Positions 41,625 to 49,947 of a DNA stretch of 64,000 nucleotides are shown in pieces. Under the pieces are notes generated by a model, which was not told where the DNA came from, did not search any database, and was given only the letters and a program-made list of their open reading frames with translations. This DNA comes from Streptomyces kaniharaensis (lineage in GTDB: Bacteria > Actinomycetota > Actinomycetes > Streptomycetales > Streptomycetaceae): the NCBI RefSeq assembly GCF_009569385.1, contig NZ_WBOF01000001.1:1054001-1118000 (forward strand), read 5' to 3'. A program made the position numbers and the translations under genes. Each line of letters opens with the position of its first letter. Position 1 is the first letter of the stretch.

Positions 41625-43280
41625 TCAGGCTGTTGCCTCCGCCGCCGCGCGGCCGGCCGTGCGTCCGGAGAAGAGGCAGCCGCCGAGGAAGGTGCCCTCC
41701 AGGGAGCGGTAGCCGTGGACGCCGCCGCCGCCGAACCCGGCCGCCTCGCCCGCCGCGTACACGCCGGGCAGCACCTCGCCGTCGGGACGCAGGACGCGGG
41801 CGGCGAGGTCGGTCTCCAGGCCGCCGAGCGACTTGCGGGTGAGGATGTTGAGCCGGACGGCGATCAGCGGGGCGGCGGCCGGGTCGAGGATGCGGTGCGG
41901 GGCGGCGGTGCGGACGAGCTTGTCGCCGAGGTAGCGGCGGGCGCCGTGGATGGCGGTGACCTGGAGGTCCTTGGCGAAGGGGTTGGCCAGCTGACGGTCC
42001 CGGGCCTCGACGGTGCGGCGCAGCTCGTCCGGGTCGATCAGCGCCTCGCGGGTCTTCGCGTTCATGCCGCGGGCAAGGTCGGCGAGGTTGCTCGCGACGA
42101 CGAAGTCGGGCCCGTGCCGCAGGTGACCCTTGACCGGCCCGGGGGCACCGGGCAGGGCGCGGCGCAGCACGCCGCGCACGGACCGGCCGGTGAGGTCTGG
42201 GTTCTGCTCGGAGCCGGAGAGGGTGAACTCCTTCTCGATGATGCGCCGGTTGAGAACGAACCAGGTGTGGCCGTGTCCGGTGGCCATGATGTGGTCCAGC
42301 GTGCCGAGGGTGTCGAAGCCGGGGAACAGCGGGACGGGCAGCCGGCGGCCGGTGGCGTCCAGCCAGAGCGAGGACGGGCCGGGCAGGATGCGGATACCGT
42401 GCCGGGCCCAGATCGGGTCCCAGTTTTCGATGCCCTCGGTGTAGTGCCACATCCGGTCACCGTTGATCAGGCTGGCCCCGGCCGCGCCCGCGACGTCCAG
42501 CATCAGGCCGTCGACGTGTGCGGGCACGCCGGAGAGCATCCGGGCGGGCGGGCTGCCGAGCCGGGCGGGCCAGGCCTTGCGGACGAGTTCGTGGTTGCCG
42601 CCGATGCCGCCTGAGGTGACGATCACGGCCTGGGCGCGCAGTTCGAACCGGCCGGCGACCTCGCGCGAGCTGGCCTCGCCGCGGGCCGCCGTGCTGGGCA
42701 CCAGCACTTCACCGGTGACGGTGTCGGTGACGCCCGCGGTGGCGGCCAGTCCGGTGACCCGGTATCGGAACCGCAGGTCGACCAGGCCCCGCGCGGCGGC
42801 GGCCCGGACCCGGCGGACGAAGGGTTCGAGCAGCCCGGGCCCGGTGCCCCAGGTGATGTGGAAGCGCGGCACCGAGTTGCCGGGCCCGTCGGCGAGCAGG
42901 CCGCCGCGCTCGGCCCAGCCGACGACGGGGAAGAAGCGCACGCCCATGCCGCGCAGCCAGGAGCGCTTCTCGCCGGCCGCGAAGTCGACGTAGGCCTCGG
43001 CCCAGCGGCGCGGCCAGGCGTCCTCGGGCCGGTCGAAGCCGGCGGTGCCCAGCCAGTCCTGCCAGGCGAGGGCGTGCGAGTCGCGGATCCGCATCCGGCG
43101 CTGCTCGGGCGAGTCGACGAGGAACAGGCCGCCGAAGGACCAGTGCGCCTGGCCGCCGAACGAGGCCGCGGGCTCCTGGTCGAGCAGGATCACCTTCCGT
43201 CCGGCGTCGGCGAGTTCGGCGGTCGCGGTGAGGCCGGCGAGCCCCGCTCCGATGACGATGACGTCGGCGTCCAGGGCCAT
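41625..43280 (-). CDS. FAD-binding dehydrogenase, 3-ketosteroid-dehydrogenase/fumarate-reductase type
   Basis: 551 residues. N-terminal FAD site VIVIGAGLAGLTATAELADAGRKVILLDQE, WSFGGLFLVDS, AVIVTSGGIGGNHELVRKAWP, and the C-terminal FAD contact GVYAAGEAAGFGGGGVHGYRSLEGTFLGGCLFSGRTAG. This is the FAD-binding dehydrogenase subgroup of the succinate dehydrogenase/KstD family. Probable dehydrogenation next to a carbonyl; substrate unknown. ATG 43280 follows GGAGGAC. Divergent from an SGNH lipase over a 322-base gap. Confidence 0.92.
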   Translation of the reverse strand: MALDADVIVIGAGLAGLTATAELADAGRKVILLDQEPAASFGGQAHWSFGGLFLVDSPEQRRMRIRDSHALAWQDWLGTAGFDRPEDAWPRRWAEAYVDFAAGEKRSWLRGMGVRFFPVVGWAERGGLLADGPGNSVPRFHITWGTGPGLLEPFVRRVRAAAARGLVDLRFRYRVTGLAATAGVTDTVTGEVLVPSTAARGEASSREVAGRFELRAQAVIVTSGGIGGNHELVRKAWPARLGSPPARMLSGVPAHVDGLMLDVAGAAGASLINGDRMWHYTEGIENWDPIWARHGIRILPGPSSLWLDATGRRLPVPLFPGFDTLGTLDHIMATGHGHTWFVLNRRIIEKEFTLSGSEQNPDLTGRSVRGVLRRALPGAPGPVKGHLRHGPDFVVASNLADLARGMNAKTREALIDPDELRRTVEARDRQLANPFAKDLQVTAIHGARRYLGDKLVRTAAPHRILDPAAAPLIAVRLNILTRKSLGGLETDLAARVLRPDGEVLPGVYAAGEAAGFGGGGVHGYRSLEGTFLGGCLFSGRTAGRAAAEATA

Positions 43281-43602
43281 GCGCAGTCCTCCGTCGCAGC
43301 GGGGCGGACGGCGCGCGGGGTGGACGCCGTCACTGTGCGCCCGATACTGCGGCCTGCGGTGACGTCCGGTCAACCGGCGAGTAACAACCAGTGGCGGCAA
43401 TTCCGCTCCACTGCGTTGCGGAAATACCTTCGATACGCAGTGGAGCGTAATTCGAAATACCCGGACGGCGGATCTGACGGGATTTCGGGAAATTCCGCGC
43501 AGAGGATGGACGAGCACGAAACCTGGCAGTAACTTACCTGTGAGTAGCTGGGCCCGGCTGACACGACCCCCACCCCGTTGTTTCTCTCCCCCAGGAGGAA
43601 CC
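43281..43602. other. Gene-free divergent intergenic region
   Basis: 322 bases between divergent genes. Locally AT-richer than its surroundings. Holds the long inverted repeat at 43399-43452 and repeated AATTCCG/GAAATACC words; no ORF of protein-like composition. Confidence 0.7.
43399..43452. repeat. Long inverted repeat, 18-bp arms
   Basis: Arms 43399-43416 and 43435-43452 match at 17 of 18 positions (core GCTCCACTGCGT / ACGCAGTGGAGC), with an 18-base loop. It lies between divergent genes, so it is not an ordinary terminator. Could be an operator, a small structured RNA or a MITE remnant. Confidence 0.85.
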
Positions 43603-44550
43603 GTGCTCCGCCGTGCCCGGAAAGCCATCCGGCGTTTCCCCCACCGCAGGAATTCCACCGCGCTCGCCGCCGTCGCCCTCGGCGCCGCTTTCGCGCTCAC
43701 CTCCACCACGGCCCAGGCCGCCACCCCCGCCCCGCGGCACTACGTGGCGCTCGGCGACTCGTACGCCGCCGGCGCCGGCGTCCCCGGCCAGTCGGCCGGC
43801 CTGTGCCTGCGCTCCGACCACAACTACGGCCACCTGGTCGCCGCCGCCCTCAAGGCCGGCACGTACACCGACGTCACGTGCGCCGCCGCCAAGATCAAGG
43901 CGATCACCGAGCCGCAGTACGACCTGTTCCTGCGGGTCAACGACCCGCAGTTGGACGCGGTCACCCACGACACCGACCTGGTGAGCCTCACCCTCGGCGG
44001 CAACGACCTCGGCACCAGCGACATCGGGATCGGCGACGTGATCGCCACCTGCATCGCCGGCGCGGTGGTCAACCCGCTGGGCACGCCCTGCCAGGACGTC
44101 TACAACCACGGCCACTGGGACTGGAGCAGCTGGTCCTGGCAGTACGGCGACGACACCCTCGCCGACCGGATCGACGCCGCGCAGCCGCAACTCGCCGACG
44201 CGCTCAAACGGATCCACGCCAAGGCCCCCAAGGCCAAGGTGCTGCTGGTGGGTTACCCCACGGTGATCCCGGCCGACGGCTCCTCGTGCGTGCTGCGCCA
44301 GCCCATCGCGCCGCGTGACATCCCGTACCTGCACCGCACGCTGGGCAAGCTCAACGCGATGCTCAAGTCCATCGCGGCGGCGAACGGTGCGATCTACGTG
44401 GACACCCAGACCGCGACCGCCGGGCACGACGCGTGCTCCGACGACCGCTGGATCGAGGGCGCGCTGCCCGGCTCGCCCGCGGTGCCGTTCCACCCGAACG
44501 CGACCGGCGAGCGGGTGATGGCGAACGCGGTGCTCGCCGCGCTGCGGTAG
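43603..44550 (+). CDS. Secreted SGNH lipase/esterase
   Basis: 315 residues. Sec signal peptide: basic LRRARKAIRRFPHRR, hydrophobic Ala-rich core, cleavage near TAQAA (about residue 42). SGNH blocks: ALGDSYAAG (Ser), TCAAAKI, LGGNDL, and FHPNATGERVMA (His with Asp in the DDRWIEGALPG region). Resembles the secreted Streptomyces lipase (SCO1725/S. rimosus type). GTG 43603 with a perfect AGGAGG. Confidence 0.92.
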   Translation: MLRRARKAIRRFPHRRNSTALAAVALGAAFALTSTTAQAATPAPRHYVALGDSYAAGAGVPGQSAGLCLRSDHNYGHLVAAALKAGTYTDVTCAAAKIKAITEPQYDLFLRVNDPQLDAVTHDTDLVSLTLGGNDLGTSDIGIGDVIATCIAGAVVNPLGTPCQDVYNHGHWDWSSWSWQYGDDTLADRIDAAQPQLADALKRIHAKAPKAKVLLVGYPTVIPADGSSCVLRQPIAPRDIPYLHRTLGKLNAMLKSIAAANGAIYVDTQTATAGHDACSDDRWIEGALPGSPAVPFHPNATGERVMANAVLAALR

Positions 44551-44560
44551 CCCACGGACC

Positions 44561-44601
44561 CCGAAGGGGCGGTGACCAGACCCCGGTCACCGCCCCTTCG
44601 G
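44561..44601. terminator. Terminator after secreted lipase
   Basis: Perfect 17-bp stem, arms 44561-44577 and 44585-44601, 7-base loop; between convergent genes. Confidence 0.92.
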
Positions 44602-44696
44602 CTGTGCGTCTTCGGTTGTGCGACTTCGGCTGGGCGTCTTCGGCTGCGTGTCCTCGACTGGGCGTCCCTGCGTCAGTCGGACGTACGTCAGTCGGA
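44596..44696. repeat. 14-bp tandem array and paired 11-bp repeats
   Basis: Five imperfect 14-bp units close to CTTCGGCTGGGCGT run from 44596 to 44665, followed by CGTCAGTCGGA at 44671-44681 and again at 44686-44696. The array fills the gap between a terminator and the nickel transporter stop. Confidence 0.85.
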
Positions 44697-45809
44697 CTCG
44701 GTCGCCGCCGCGGCCAGGCCCGCCGACCACTTCTCCTCGACGTTGCCGAACTTCCAGAAGGCGATCGCCCCGGCCCAGGTGAGCACGAACAGGCCGACGA
44801 TCGCGTAGCCCACGACGTTGAGGTTCAGCCCGCCGATCCAGGCGATCGGGCCGCTGGTGATGTCCAGCTTCTCGCCGACCAGGCCGATCAGCTCGATCAG
44901 CCCGATCACCAGCGCGACCAGGACGGACAGGCCGGTGACGGTCAGGTTGTAGTAGATCTTGCGGACCGGCTTGGAGAACGCCCACTCGTAGGCGAAGTTC
45001 ATGAACGAGCCGTCGATGGTGTCCAGCAGGCTCATCCCGGCCGCGAACAGGACCGGCAGGGTGAGCAGCGCGTACCAGGGCAGCGAGAAGGCCGCCGCGC
45101 CGCCGGCCAGCACCAGCAGGGACACCTCGGTGGCGGTGTCGAAGCCCAGCCCGAACAGCAGGCCCACCGGGTACATGTGCCAGGGCTTGGTGACGGCCCG
45201 GGTCACCCGGCCGAGGATCCGGTTCATCAGCCCGCGCCGCTCCAGCTGGCGTTCGAGCTCGGCCTCGTCGTACTCGCCCTCGCGCATCCGGCGGAACACC
45301 TTGAGGATGCCGTTGAAGGCGCCCAGGTTGATCAGGCCGAGCAGGAGCAGGAACGTCCCGGAGACGGTGGTGCCGATCAGGCCGGTGGCCCTGTGCAGCG
45401 TCGAGTCGTCGGCCTCGACCTGGTCGGCGAGCGAGCGGATGCCGAAGGCCAGCAGGGCGCAGAGGCCGAAGACGATCGAGGAGTGGCCGAGCGAGAACCA
45501 GAAGCCGACCGACAGCGGGCGCTTGCCCTGGCCCATCAGCTTGCGGGTGGTGTTGTCGATCGCCGCGATGTGGTCCGCGTCGAAGGCGTGCCGCATGCCG
45601 AGGGTGTAGGCGGTGAGTCCCATGCCCGCGCCGAACACCTGGCCGCCCACGTCGTAGTGCTCGGGCGCGACGAGCGCGAGCAGGGTGAACCAGCCGACGA
45701 CGTGCAGCGCGAGGATGAAGCCGCCCATGCCGGCCAGGCGGATCCACTCCTCACGGGTGAGCCGGTCGCGCCATCTGACGGGCGGGGCACCTGCGGCGGG
45801 GCTTGCCAT
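44688..45809 (-). CDS. Nickel/cobalt transporter, HoxN/NixA (NiCoT) family
   Basis: 373 residues, eight hydrophobic helices. NiCoT signatures: GMRHAFDADHIAAIDNTTR, SLGHSSIV, and LLFGLGFDTATE, whose His and Asp bind the metal. High-affinity uptake of Ni2+ (or Co2+). ATG 45809 follows GGAAGGA; ATG 45848 with GGGGGAAAG is an alternative start. A Nur-type operator lies upstream (45865-45893), so nickel-dependent repression is predicted. Confidence 0.93.
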   Translation of the reverse strand: MASPAAGAPPVRWRDRLTREEWIRLAGMGGFILALHVVGWFTLLALVAPEHYDVGGQVFGAGMGLTAYTLGMRHAFDADHIAAIDNTTRKLMGQGKRPLSVGFWFSLGHSSIVFGLCALLAFGIRSLADQVEADDSTLHRATGLIGTTVSGTFLLLLGLINLGAFNGILKVFRRMREGEYDEAELERQLERRGLMNRILGRVTRAVTKPWHMYPVGLLFGLGFDTATEVSLLVLAGGAAAFSLPWYALLTLPVLFAAGMSLLDTIDGSFMNFAYEWAFSKPVRKIYYNLTVTGLSVLVALVIGLIELIGLVGEKLDITSGPIAWIGGLNLNVVGYAIVGLFVLTWAGAIAFWKFGNVEEKWSAGLAAAATESD

Positions 45810-45864
45810 GCTGGGGGTCCTTCCGACGAACCGGCGGGGCTGAGCCATCTTTCCCCCGACTGGC

Positions 45865-45893
45865 AAGTAGTTGCAAGTCATACGCAACTACTT
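45865..45893 (-). promoter_or_regulatory. Nur box (nickel-responsive operator)
   Basis: Perfect 10-bp inverted repeat AAGTAGTTGC / GCAACTACTT (45865-45874, 45884-45893). Its centre, TTGCAA-gtcat-ACGCAA (45871-45887), fits the Streptomyces Nur consensus TTGCAA-N5-TTGCAA with two substitutions. Located upstream of the nickel transporter. Confidence 0.82.
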
Positions 45894-46061
45894 AATGGCA
45901 GCGGGCGCCATCCGGTCCCGTCGCACCACCGTCCCGTCCGACTCGTCAGGAAATCGGACGGCTCCTCCCCTACTGTCGGAATGCCGACGCCTCACCGCGC
46001 TCGCCGTCCGCGCGGCGGGCCCGTCGGCACGTACCGGCCCGGGACCCCGATGGGAGCGGCC

Positions 46062-47915
46062 ATGCCGTCGTACCCCTTCCACACCACCCGCGAGGACGTC
46101 CGCATCCCGCTGCCCGACGGCACCGAGCTGTCCGCCCGCCTGTGGCGCCCGGTCAGCGACGAACCCGTCCCCGCCCTGCTGGAGTACTCCGCCGGGCGGC
46201 ACACCGACTGGACCGCCGCCGACGACGCCCGCCGCCACCCCTGGTACGCGGGCCACGGCTACGCCGCCGTCCGGGTCGACACCCGCGGCCACGGCAACTC
46301 CGACGGCCTGCCCGCCGCGCCCGGCAGCGAACCGGAACTCGCCGACGGCGCCGCCGTCCTCGCCTGGCTCGCCGCGCGCTACTGGTGCAGCGGCCGGATC
46401 GGCCTGCTCGGCGTCGGCGCGGCCGGCCCCACCGCCCTGCAGCTCGCCGCCCTCGCCCCCGACACCGTCCGCGCCGTCGTCACCGCCTGCCCCGAAGGCG
46501 GCCACCACCTCGGCGGCGCCGTCCTCGCCGCCGACCTGCACACCCGGCTCACCGCCCACGTCGCGGGCGCCGCCCGGCCGCCCGACCCCCGCTACGTCGG
46601 CGACGCCTGGCGCGCCCGGTGGCTGGCCCGCCTGGAGTCCCTGGAACCCCCCGTCGAGGCCTGGCTCGCCGCCGGGGACACGACCGTGCCCGTCTCCGTC
46701 CCCACCCTCGCGATCGCCGGCTGGGGCGACCCGTCCTGCTCCTTCGTCCTGCGCCTGCTCGCCACCTCCGAGACCGCCCGTGCCCTGCTCGGGCCCTGGC
46801 CGCACGGCCTGCCCGAGGACACCCTCCCCGAGACGCTCCGCTGGTGGGACCACTGGCTGCGCGACATCGACACCGGCGTCCTCAAGGAACCCGCCCTGCG
46901 CAGCTGGATCAGCACCCGCTGGGCCGGCGACGAGGTCTGGCCGTCCCCCGACGTCCGCGACATCCACTACGGCCTCGACGGGCCGCTGCAGACCGCGGGC
47001 ACCGCCGCCGGCGACCGCTACGTCCACGTCCGCTCACCCCAGCACACCGGCCTCAACGCGGGCGCCTTCGTCCCGCTCGGCCGCCCCGCCGACCAGCCGC
47101 CGGACCAGCGCGAGGAGGACGGGCGCTCGGTCTGCTTCGACTCCCAGCCGCTGCCCGAGCCCGTCGAACTGCTCGGCATCCCGTCCGTCCGGCTCCGGCT
47201 GCGCGAGGAGGGGCCGGCGGCCCTGGTCGTCGCCCGGCTCTGCGCCGTCGGGCCGGACGGGACGTCGGCGCTGGTCACCCGGGGGGTGCTGGCGGCCTCG
47301 AACACCCCGGACGTCACCGTCGAGCTGGCCGCCTGCGCCTTCACCGTCCCGGCCGGGCACCGGCTGCGGCTCGCCCTCTCCTCCGTCTACTGGCCGTGGG
47401 TGTGGCCCGCCGCCGACACCGCCGGGTACGCGCTCGACCCCTCCCACAGCACCCTCACCCTCCCGGTCCGCCACCTCGCCGCCGACGTGGGCGCCACCCC
47501 CGTGGTGTTCGAGTCCCCGACCCTGCCCGATCCGCTCACCGTCCACCTCACCGAACCGCTCACCGCCCGCCCCGAACGCGTCACCATCCACGACATCGGC
47601 CGCCACGAATGGCGCACCGAGCTCTCCCCCGCCACCGACGGCACCCGCACCCACCCCGACGGCCTCGTCCGCGACGAACACACCGTCACCGCCTACCGCG
47701 TCCTCACCGACACCCCGCTCAGCGCCCAGGCCCGCACCGACCACACCACGCGCCTCGAACGCCCGGACATCGGCTGGGACGTCAGCGTTCAGACCCGCAC
47801 CCAACTCCGCTGCGACGCCACCCACTTCATCAGCATCGTCCAACTCCGCGCCCTGGAGGCGGGGTCGGTGGTGTTCACGAGGGAATGGCAGCACCGCGTG
47901 CCACGCAACGGCTGA
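46062..47915 (+). CDS. CocE/NonD-type hydrolase lacking the nucleophile
   Basis: 617 residues: X-Pro dipeptidyl-peptidase-like alpha/beta domain (DVRIPLPDGTELSARLWRP, VRVDTRGHGNSDG) and a C-terminal galactose-binding-like jelly roll (about 350 onward). The nucleophile elbow, usually G-x-S-x-G-G, reads GVGAAG with Gly119 in place of Ser. The acid (GWGDPS) and His (GPWPHG) regions remain. ATG 46062 has GGGAG five bases upstream; ATG 46050 is an alternative. Hydrolase activity is unlikely by the usual mechanism. Confidence 0.85.
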   Translation: MPSYPFHTTREDVRIPLPDGTELSARLWRPVSDEPVPALLEYSAGRHTDWTAADDARRHPWYAGHGYAAVRVDTRGHGNSDGLPAAPGSEPELADGAAVLAWLAARYWCSGRIGLLGVGAAGPTALQLAALAPDTVRAVVTACPEGGHHLGGAVLAADLHTRLTAHVAGAARPPDPRYVGDAWRARWLARLESLEPPVEAWLAAGDTTVPVSVPTLAIAGWGDPSCSFVLRLLATSETARALLGPWPHGLPEDTLPETLRWWDHWLRDIDTGVLKEPALRSWISTRWAGDEVWPSPDVRDIHYGLDGPLQTAGTAAGDRYVHVRSPQHTGLNAGAFVPLGRPADQPPDQREEDGRSVCFDSQPLPEPVELLGIPSVRLRLREEGPAALVVARLCAVGPDGTSALVTRGVLAASNTPDVTVELAACAFTVPAGHRLRLALSSVYWPWVWPAADTAGYALDPSHSTLTLPVRHLAADVGATPVVFESPTLPDPLTVHLTEPLTARPERVTIHDIGRHEWRTELSPATDGTRTHPDGLVRDEHTVTAYRVLTDTPLSAQARTDHTTRLERPDIGWDVSVQTRTQLRCDATHFISIVQLRALEAGSVVFTREWQHRVPRNG

Positions 47916-47969
47916 CGTGGCGCCGCCGACTGGCCGCTCGCCCCGCCAGGCCTTTCCCTTTCTCAAAGT

Positions 47970-48012
47970 CAACCTAATATATTTGCCCATTTCTCATAGG
48001 TTGCTTTATAAA
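47970..48012 (+). promoter_or_regulatory. AT-rich promoter with dyad before racemase gene
   Basis: -35 TTGCCC (47983-47988), 18-base spacer, -10 TATAAA (48007-48012), start codon at 48020. The dyad CAACCTA / TAGGTTG (47970-47976, 47997-48003) overlies it. No ribosome binding site, so probably leaderless. Markedly AT-rich for this genome. Confidence 0.6.
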
Positions 48013-48019
48013 TGGCGCC

Positions 48020-48712
48020 ATGAAGACCCTGGGACTGATCGGCGGCATGAGCTGGGAATCCACCGCCGAGTACTACCGCCTCCTCAACGAGCTCACCCGC
48101 GACCGCCTCGGCGGCCTGCACTCGGCCCAACTCGTGCTCTACTCCGTCGACTTCGCCGCCATCGAACGCCTCCAGGCCGAGGGGCGCTGGGACGAGGCCG
48201 GCGAGATCCTGGCCGCTGCGGCGCGCTCCCTGGAGGCCGCCGGCGCCGACCTGCTGCTGCTCTGCACCAACACCATGCACAAGGTCGCCGACCAGATCGC
48301 CGCAGCCGTCTCCATCCCCCTCCTGCACCTCGCCGACGCCACGGCGAGCGCCGTCCGCACGGCGGGGCTGCGGCGGGTCGGCCTGCTCGGGACGGCGTTC
48401 ACGATGGAACAGGACTTCTACCGGGGCCGGTTGGCATCGGGCGGCCTGGAGGTCGTCGTCCCCGACCCGGAGAGCCGCGCGCTGGTGCACCGGGTGATCT
48501 ACGAGGAACTGTGCGTCGGCGTGGTCCGCGAGGAGTCCCGGGCGGCCTACCGCCGGGTGATCGACGACCTGGTGGCCACGGGCGCGGAGGGCGTCATCCT
48601 CGGCTGCACGGAGATCGAACTGCTCATCCACCCCGAGCACAGCCCCGTCCCCGTCTTCCCCACCGCCCGCCTCCACGCGGAAGCCGCCATCGACGCGGCC
48701 CTCGCGCCGTAA
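48020..48712 (+). CDS. Aspartate/glutamate racemase family protein
   Basis: 230 residues. Two-Cys racemase fold: IGGMSWESTAEYYRLLNE (N-terminal signature), first Cys in LLLCTNTMHKVAD, second in ILGCTEIELLI. Both catalytic Cys are present, so amino-acid racemisation (D-Asp or D-Glu) is expected. Cofactor-independent. Confidence 0.92.
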   Translation: MKTLGLIGGMSWESTAEYYRLLNELTRDRLGGLHSAQLVLYSVDFAAIERLQAEGRWDEAGEILAAAARSLEAAGADLLLLCTNTMHKVADQIAAAVSIPLLHLADATASAVRTAGLRRVGLLGTAFTMEQDFYRGRLASGGLEVVVPDPESRALVHRVIYEELCVGVVREESRAAYRRVIDDLVATGAEGVILGCTEIELLIHPEHSPVPVFPTARLHAEAAIDAALAP

Positions 48713-48756
48713 CGTCCGGTCTCGTCCGCATGAGCGGCTGAGACGCGGGCCCGGGT

Positions 48757-49200
48757 TCAGGCCGCAGGAAGAGGCGTCAAGAAGATCCAGACGTGCCCGA
48801 ACGGGTCCCGCAGCATCGACTGGCGGGCGCCGTAGGGCATGTCGGCGGGTGGGGAGAGAAGTTGGGCGCCGGCGGTCACGGCCTGGACGGTGAGCGCGTC
48901 GACGTCGGGCACGTACACGTGCAGGGCGACGGATGCTCCGGCGGCGGCAGCGGGTGGGGCGAACGGGTCGAGGTGGGCGTCGCTGAGCATCAGGGTGGCG
49001 CCGTGGATGACGATCTCTGCGTGGACGATCCGGCCGCCGTCGTCTCCGTCACCGCCGTCGCGGTCGCCGTCACCGTCGCCTGCGAGCCGGAACAGTTCGG
49101 ACGCGTCGAAGGCGGCCTGGTAGAAGCGGATCGCCTCGGCGGCCCCGTCGACGAAGATGTGCGGGATGACGGTGCGCTTGTGGTGCTCGGGAATCTCCAT
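48757..49200 (-). CDS. VOC/PhnB-like glyoxalase-fold protein
   Basis: 147 residues from ATG 49200, seven bases after TACCGT (49213-49208). PhnB-type VOC fold: VIPHIFVDGAAEAIRFYQAAF, HAEIVIHGATLMLSD, ALHVYVPDVDAL, RDPFGHVWIF. An Asp/Gly run (GDGDGDRDGGDGDDGG, near residues 42-57) is inserted in a surface loop. Metal site and substrate unclear. Confidence 0.85.
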   Translation of the reverse strand: MEIPEHHKRTVIPHIFVDGAAEAIRFYQAAFDASELFRLAGDGDGDRDGGDGDDGGRIVHAEIVIHGATLMLSDAHLDPFAPPAAAAGASVALHVYVPDVDALTVQAVTAGAQLLSPPADMPYGARQSMLRDPFGHVWIFLTPLPAA

Positions 49201-49306
49201 GCCCTTCACGGTAGGCAGAGATGATCACCCGCACATCGGGCGAGAGACCTGCCCAGCCTAGGTCCAGGGATGCACGACTCCGGCCGCAGAGCGCGAGATT
49301 GACGCG

Positions 49307-49708
49307 ATGGGACACCCTGACCTCAAGCCGTACTGGAACACCAACGTCGCCCGCCACCCCGGCATCCTCCGCACCGTCCCCGCCGCGTGCCGGCGGGCAC
49401 TGGACGTCGGCTGCGGGGACGGGCTGCTGGCGTGGAAGCTCGCGGACCGGGCACAGCACGTCCTCGGAGTCGACAAATCGCCGGAGATGATCGCCGCCGC
49501 TCGGGAGCGCGCCGCCGGCCGCACCGACCTCGCCTTCGCCACCGGAGACTTCCTCGCCCTCGAACTTCCGGACGCCGACTACGACTTCATCTGCTCGGTG
49601 ACCACGATCCAATGCTGGCGAGCGCGCGCACGAAGCCCCTCGTCGCCGACGACGATCCCCCTCCCCCTGGCGGGGGATCTCCGGGCCCACGCCACCGGTC
49701 CCGCATAG
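49307..49708 (+). pseudogene. Truncated SAM-dependent methyltransferase
   Basis: 133 residues. The N-terminal half is a good class I methyltransferase (ALDVGCGDGLLAWKLAD, GVDKSPEMIAAARERA, YDFICSVTTIQ), but after about residue 102 the sequence changes to unrelated low-complexity residues and stops. Intact relatives run about 190-220 residues with a C-terminal substrate part. No other frame restores the missing half, so this looks like a deletion or replacement, not a single frameshift. Confidence 0.78.
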
Positions 49709-49730
49709 GAAGTCGGCCTGGCCGACTTCC
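49652..49730. repeat. Two palindromic elements at the methyltransferase break
   Basis: GATCCCCC / GGGGGATC (49652-49659, 49670-49677) and the 23-bp near-perfect palindrome GGAAGTCGGCC-T-GGCCGACTTCC (49708-49730). They sit where methyltransferase homology ends. Possible remnant of an inserted or excised element. Confidence 0.75.
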
Positions 49731-49840
49731 TGTGCAGGCGGGCGTGCCGCCCGGTGGGTCTGGCCCAAGTTCCAGGAGATCACGGCAGAGGCACTGCCTG
49801 TCGGCTCCTCGCTCGATTTCATCACCGGCGGCATGGGAGT

Positions 49841-49871
49841 ACCCGGCAGGCTTGGCCTGCCGGGTCTTTCT
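49841..49871 (+). terminator. Rho-independent terminator
   Basis: Perfect 11-bp stem (49841-49851 / 49855-49865), three-base loop, then CTTTCT. It is downstream of an unassigned reading frame (from about 49722) that ends in protein-like KFQEITAEALPVGSSLDFI, possibly the remnant of another gene. Confidence 0.85.
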
Positions 49872-49947
49872 CCCCCCGGACTCCCCCCGGACTTCGAGAG
49901 TAGCCAAACTCGCCCGCTGCGCACGGAAGTTGAGCGAAGCTTGAGGT

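Noticed and set aside
45871..48741. 956-residue plus-strand ORF in the CocE region
   Set aside because: Pro/Ser/Ala/Thr-only composition, an out-of-frame reading of the CocE and racemase genes.
49708..49730. Palindrome considered as a transposon end or tRNA-like element
   Set aside because: No transposase, no second end and no cloverleaf; kept only as an unexplained palindrome.
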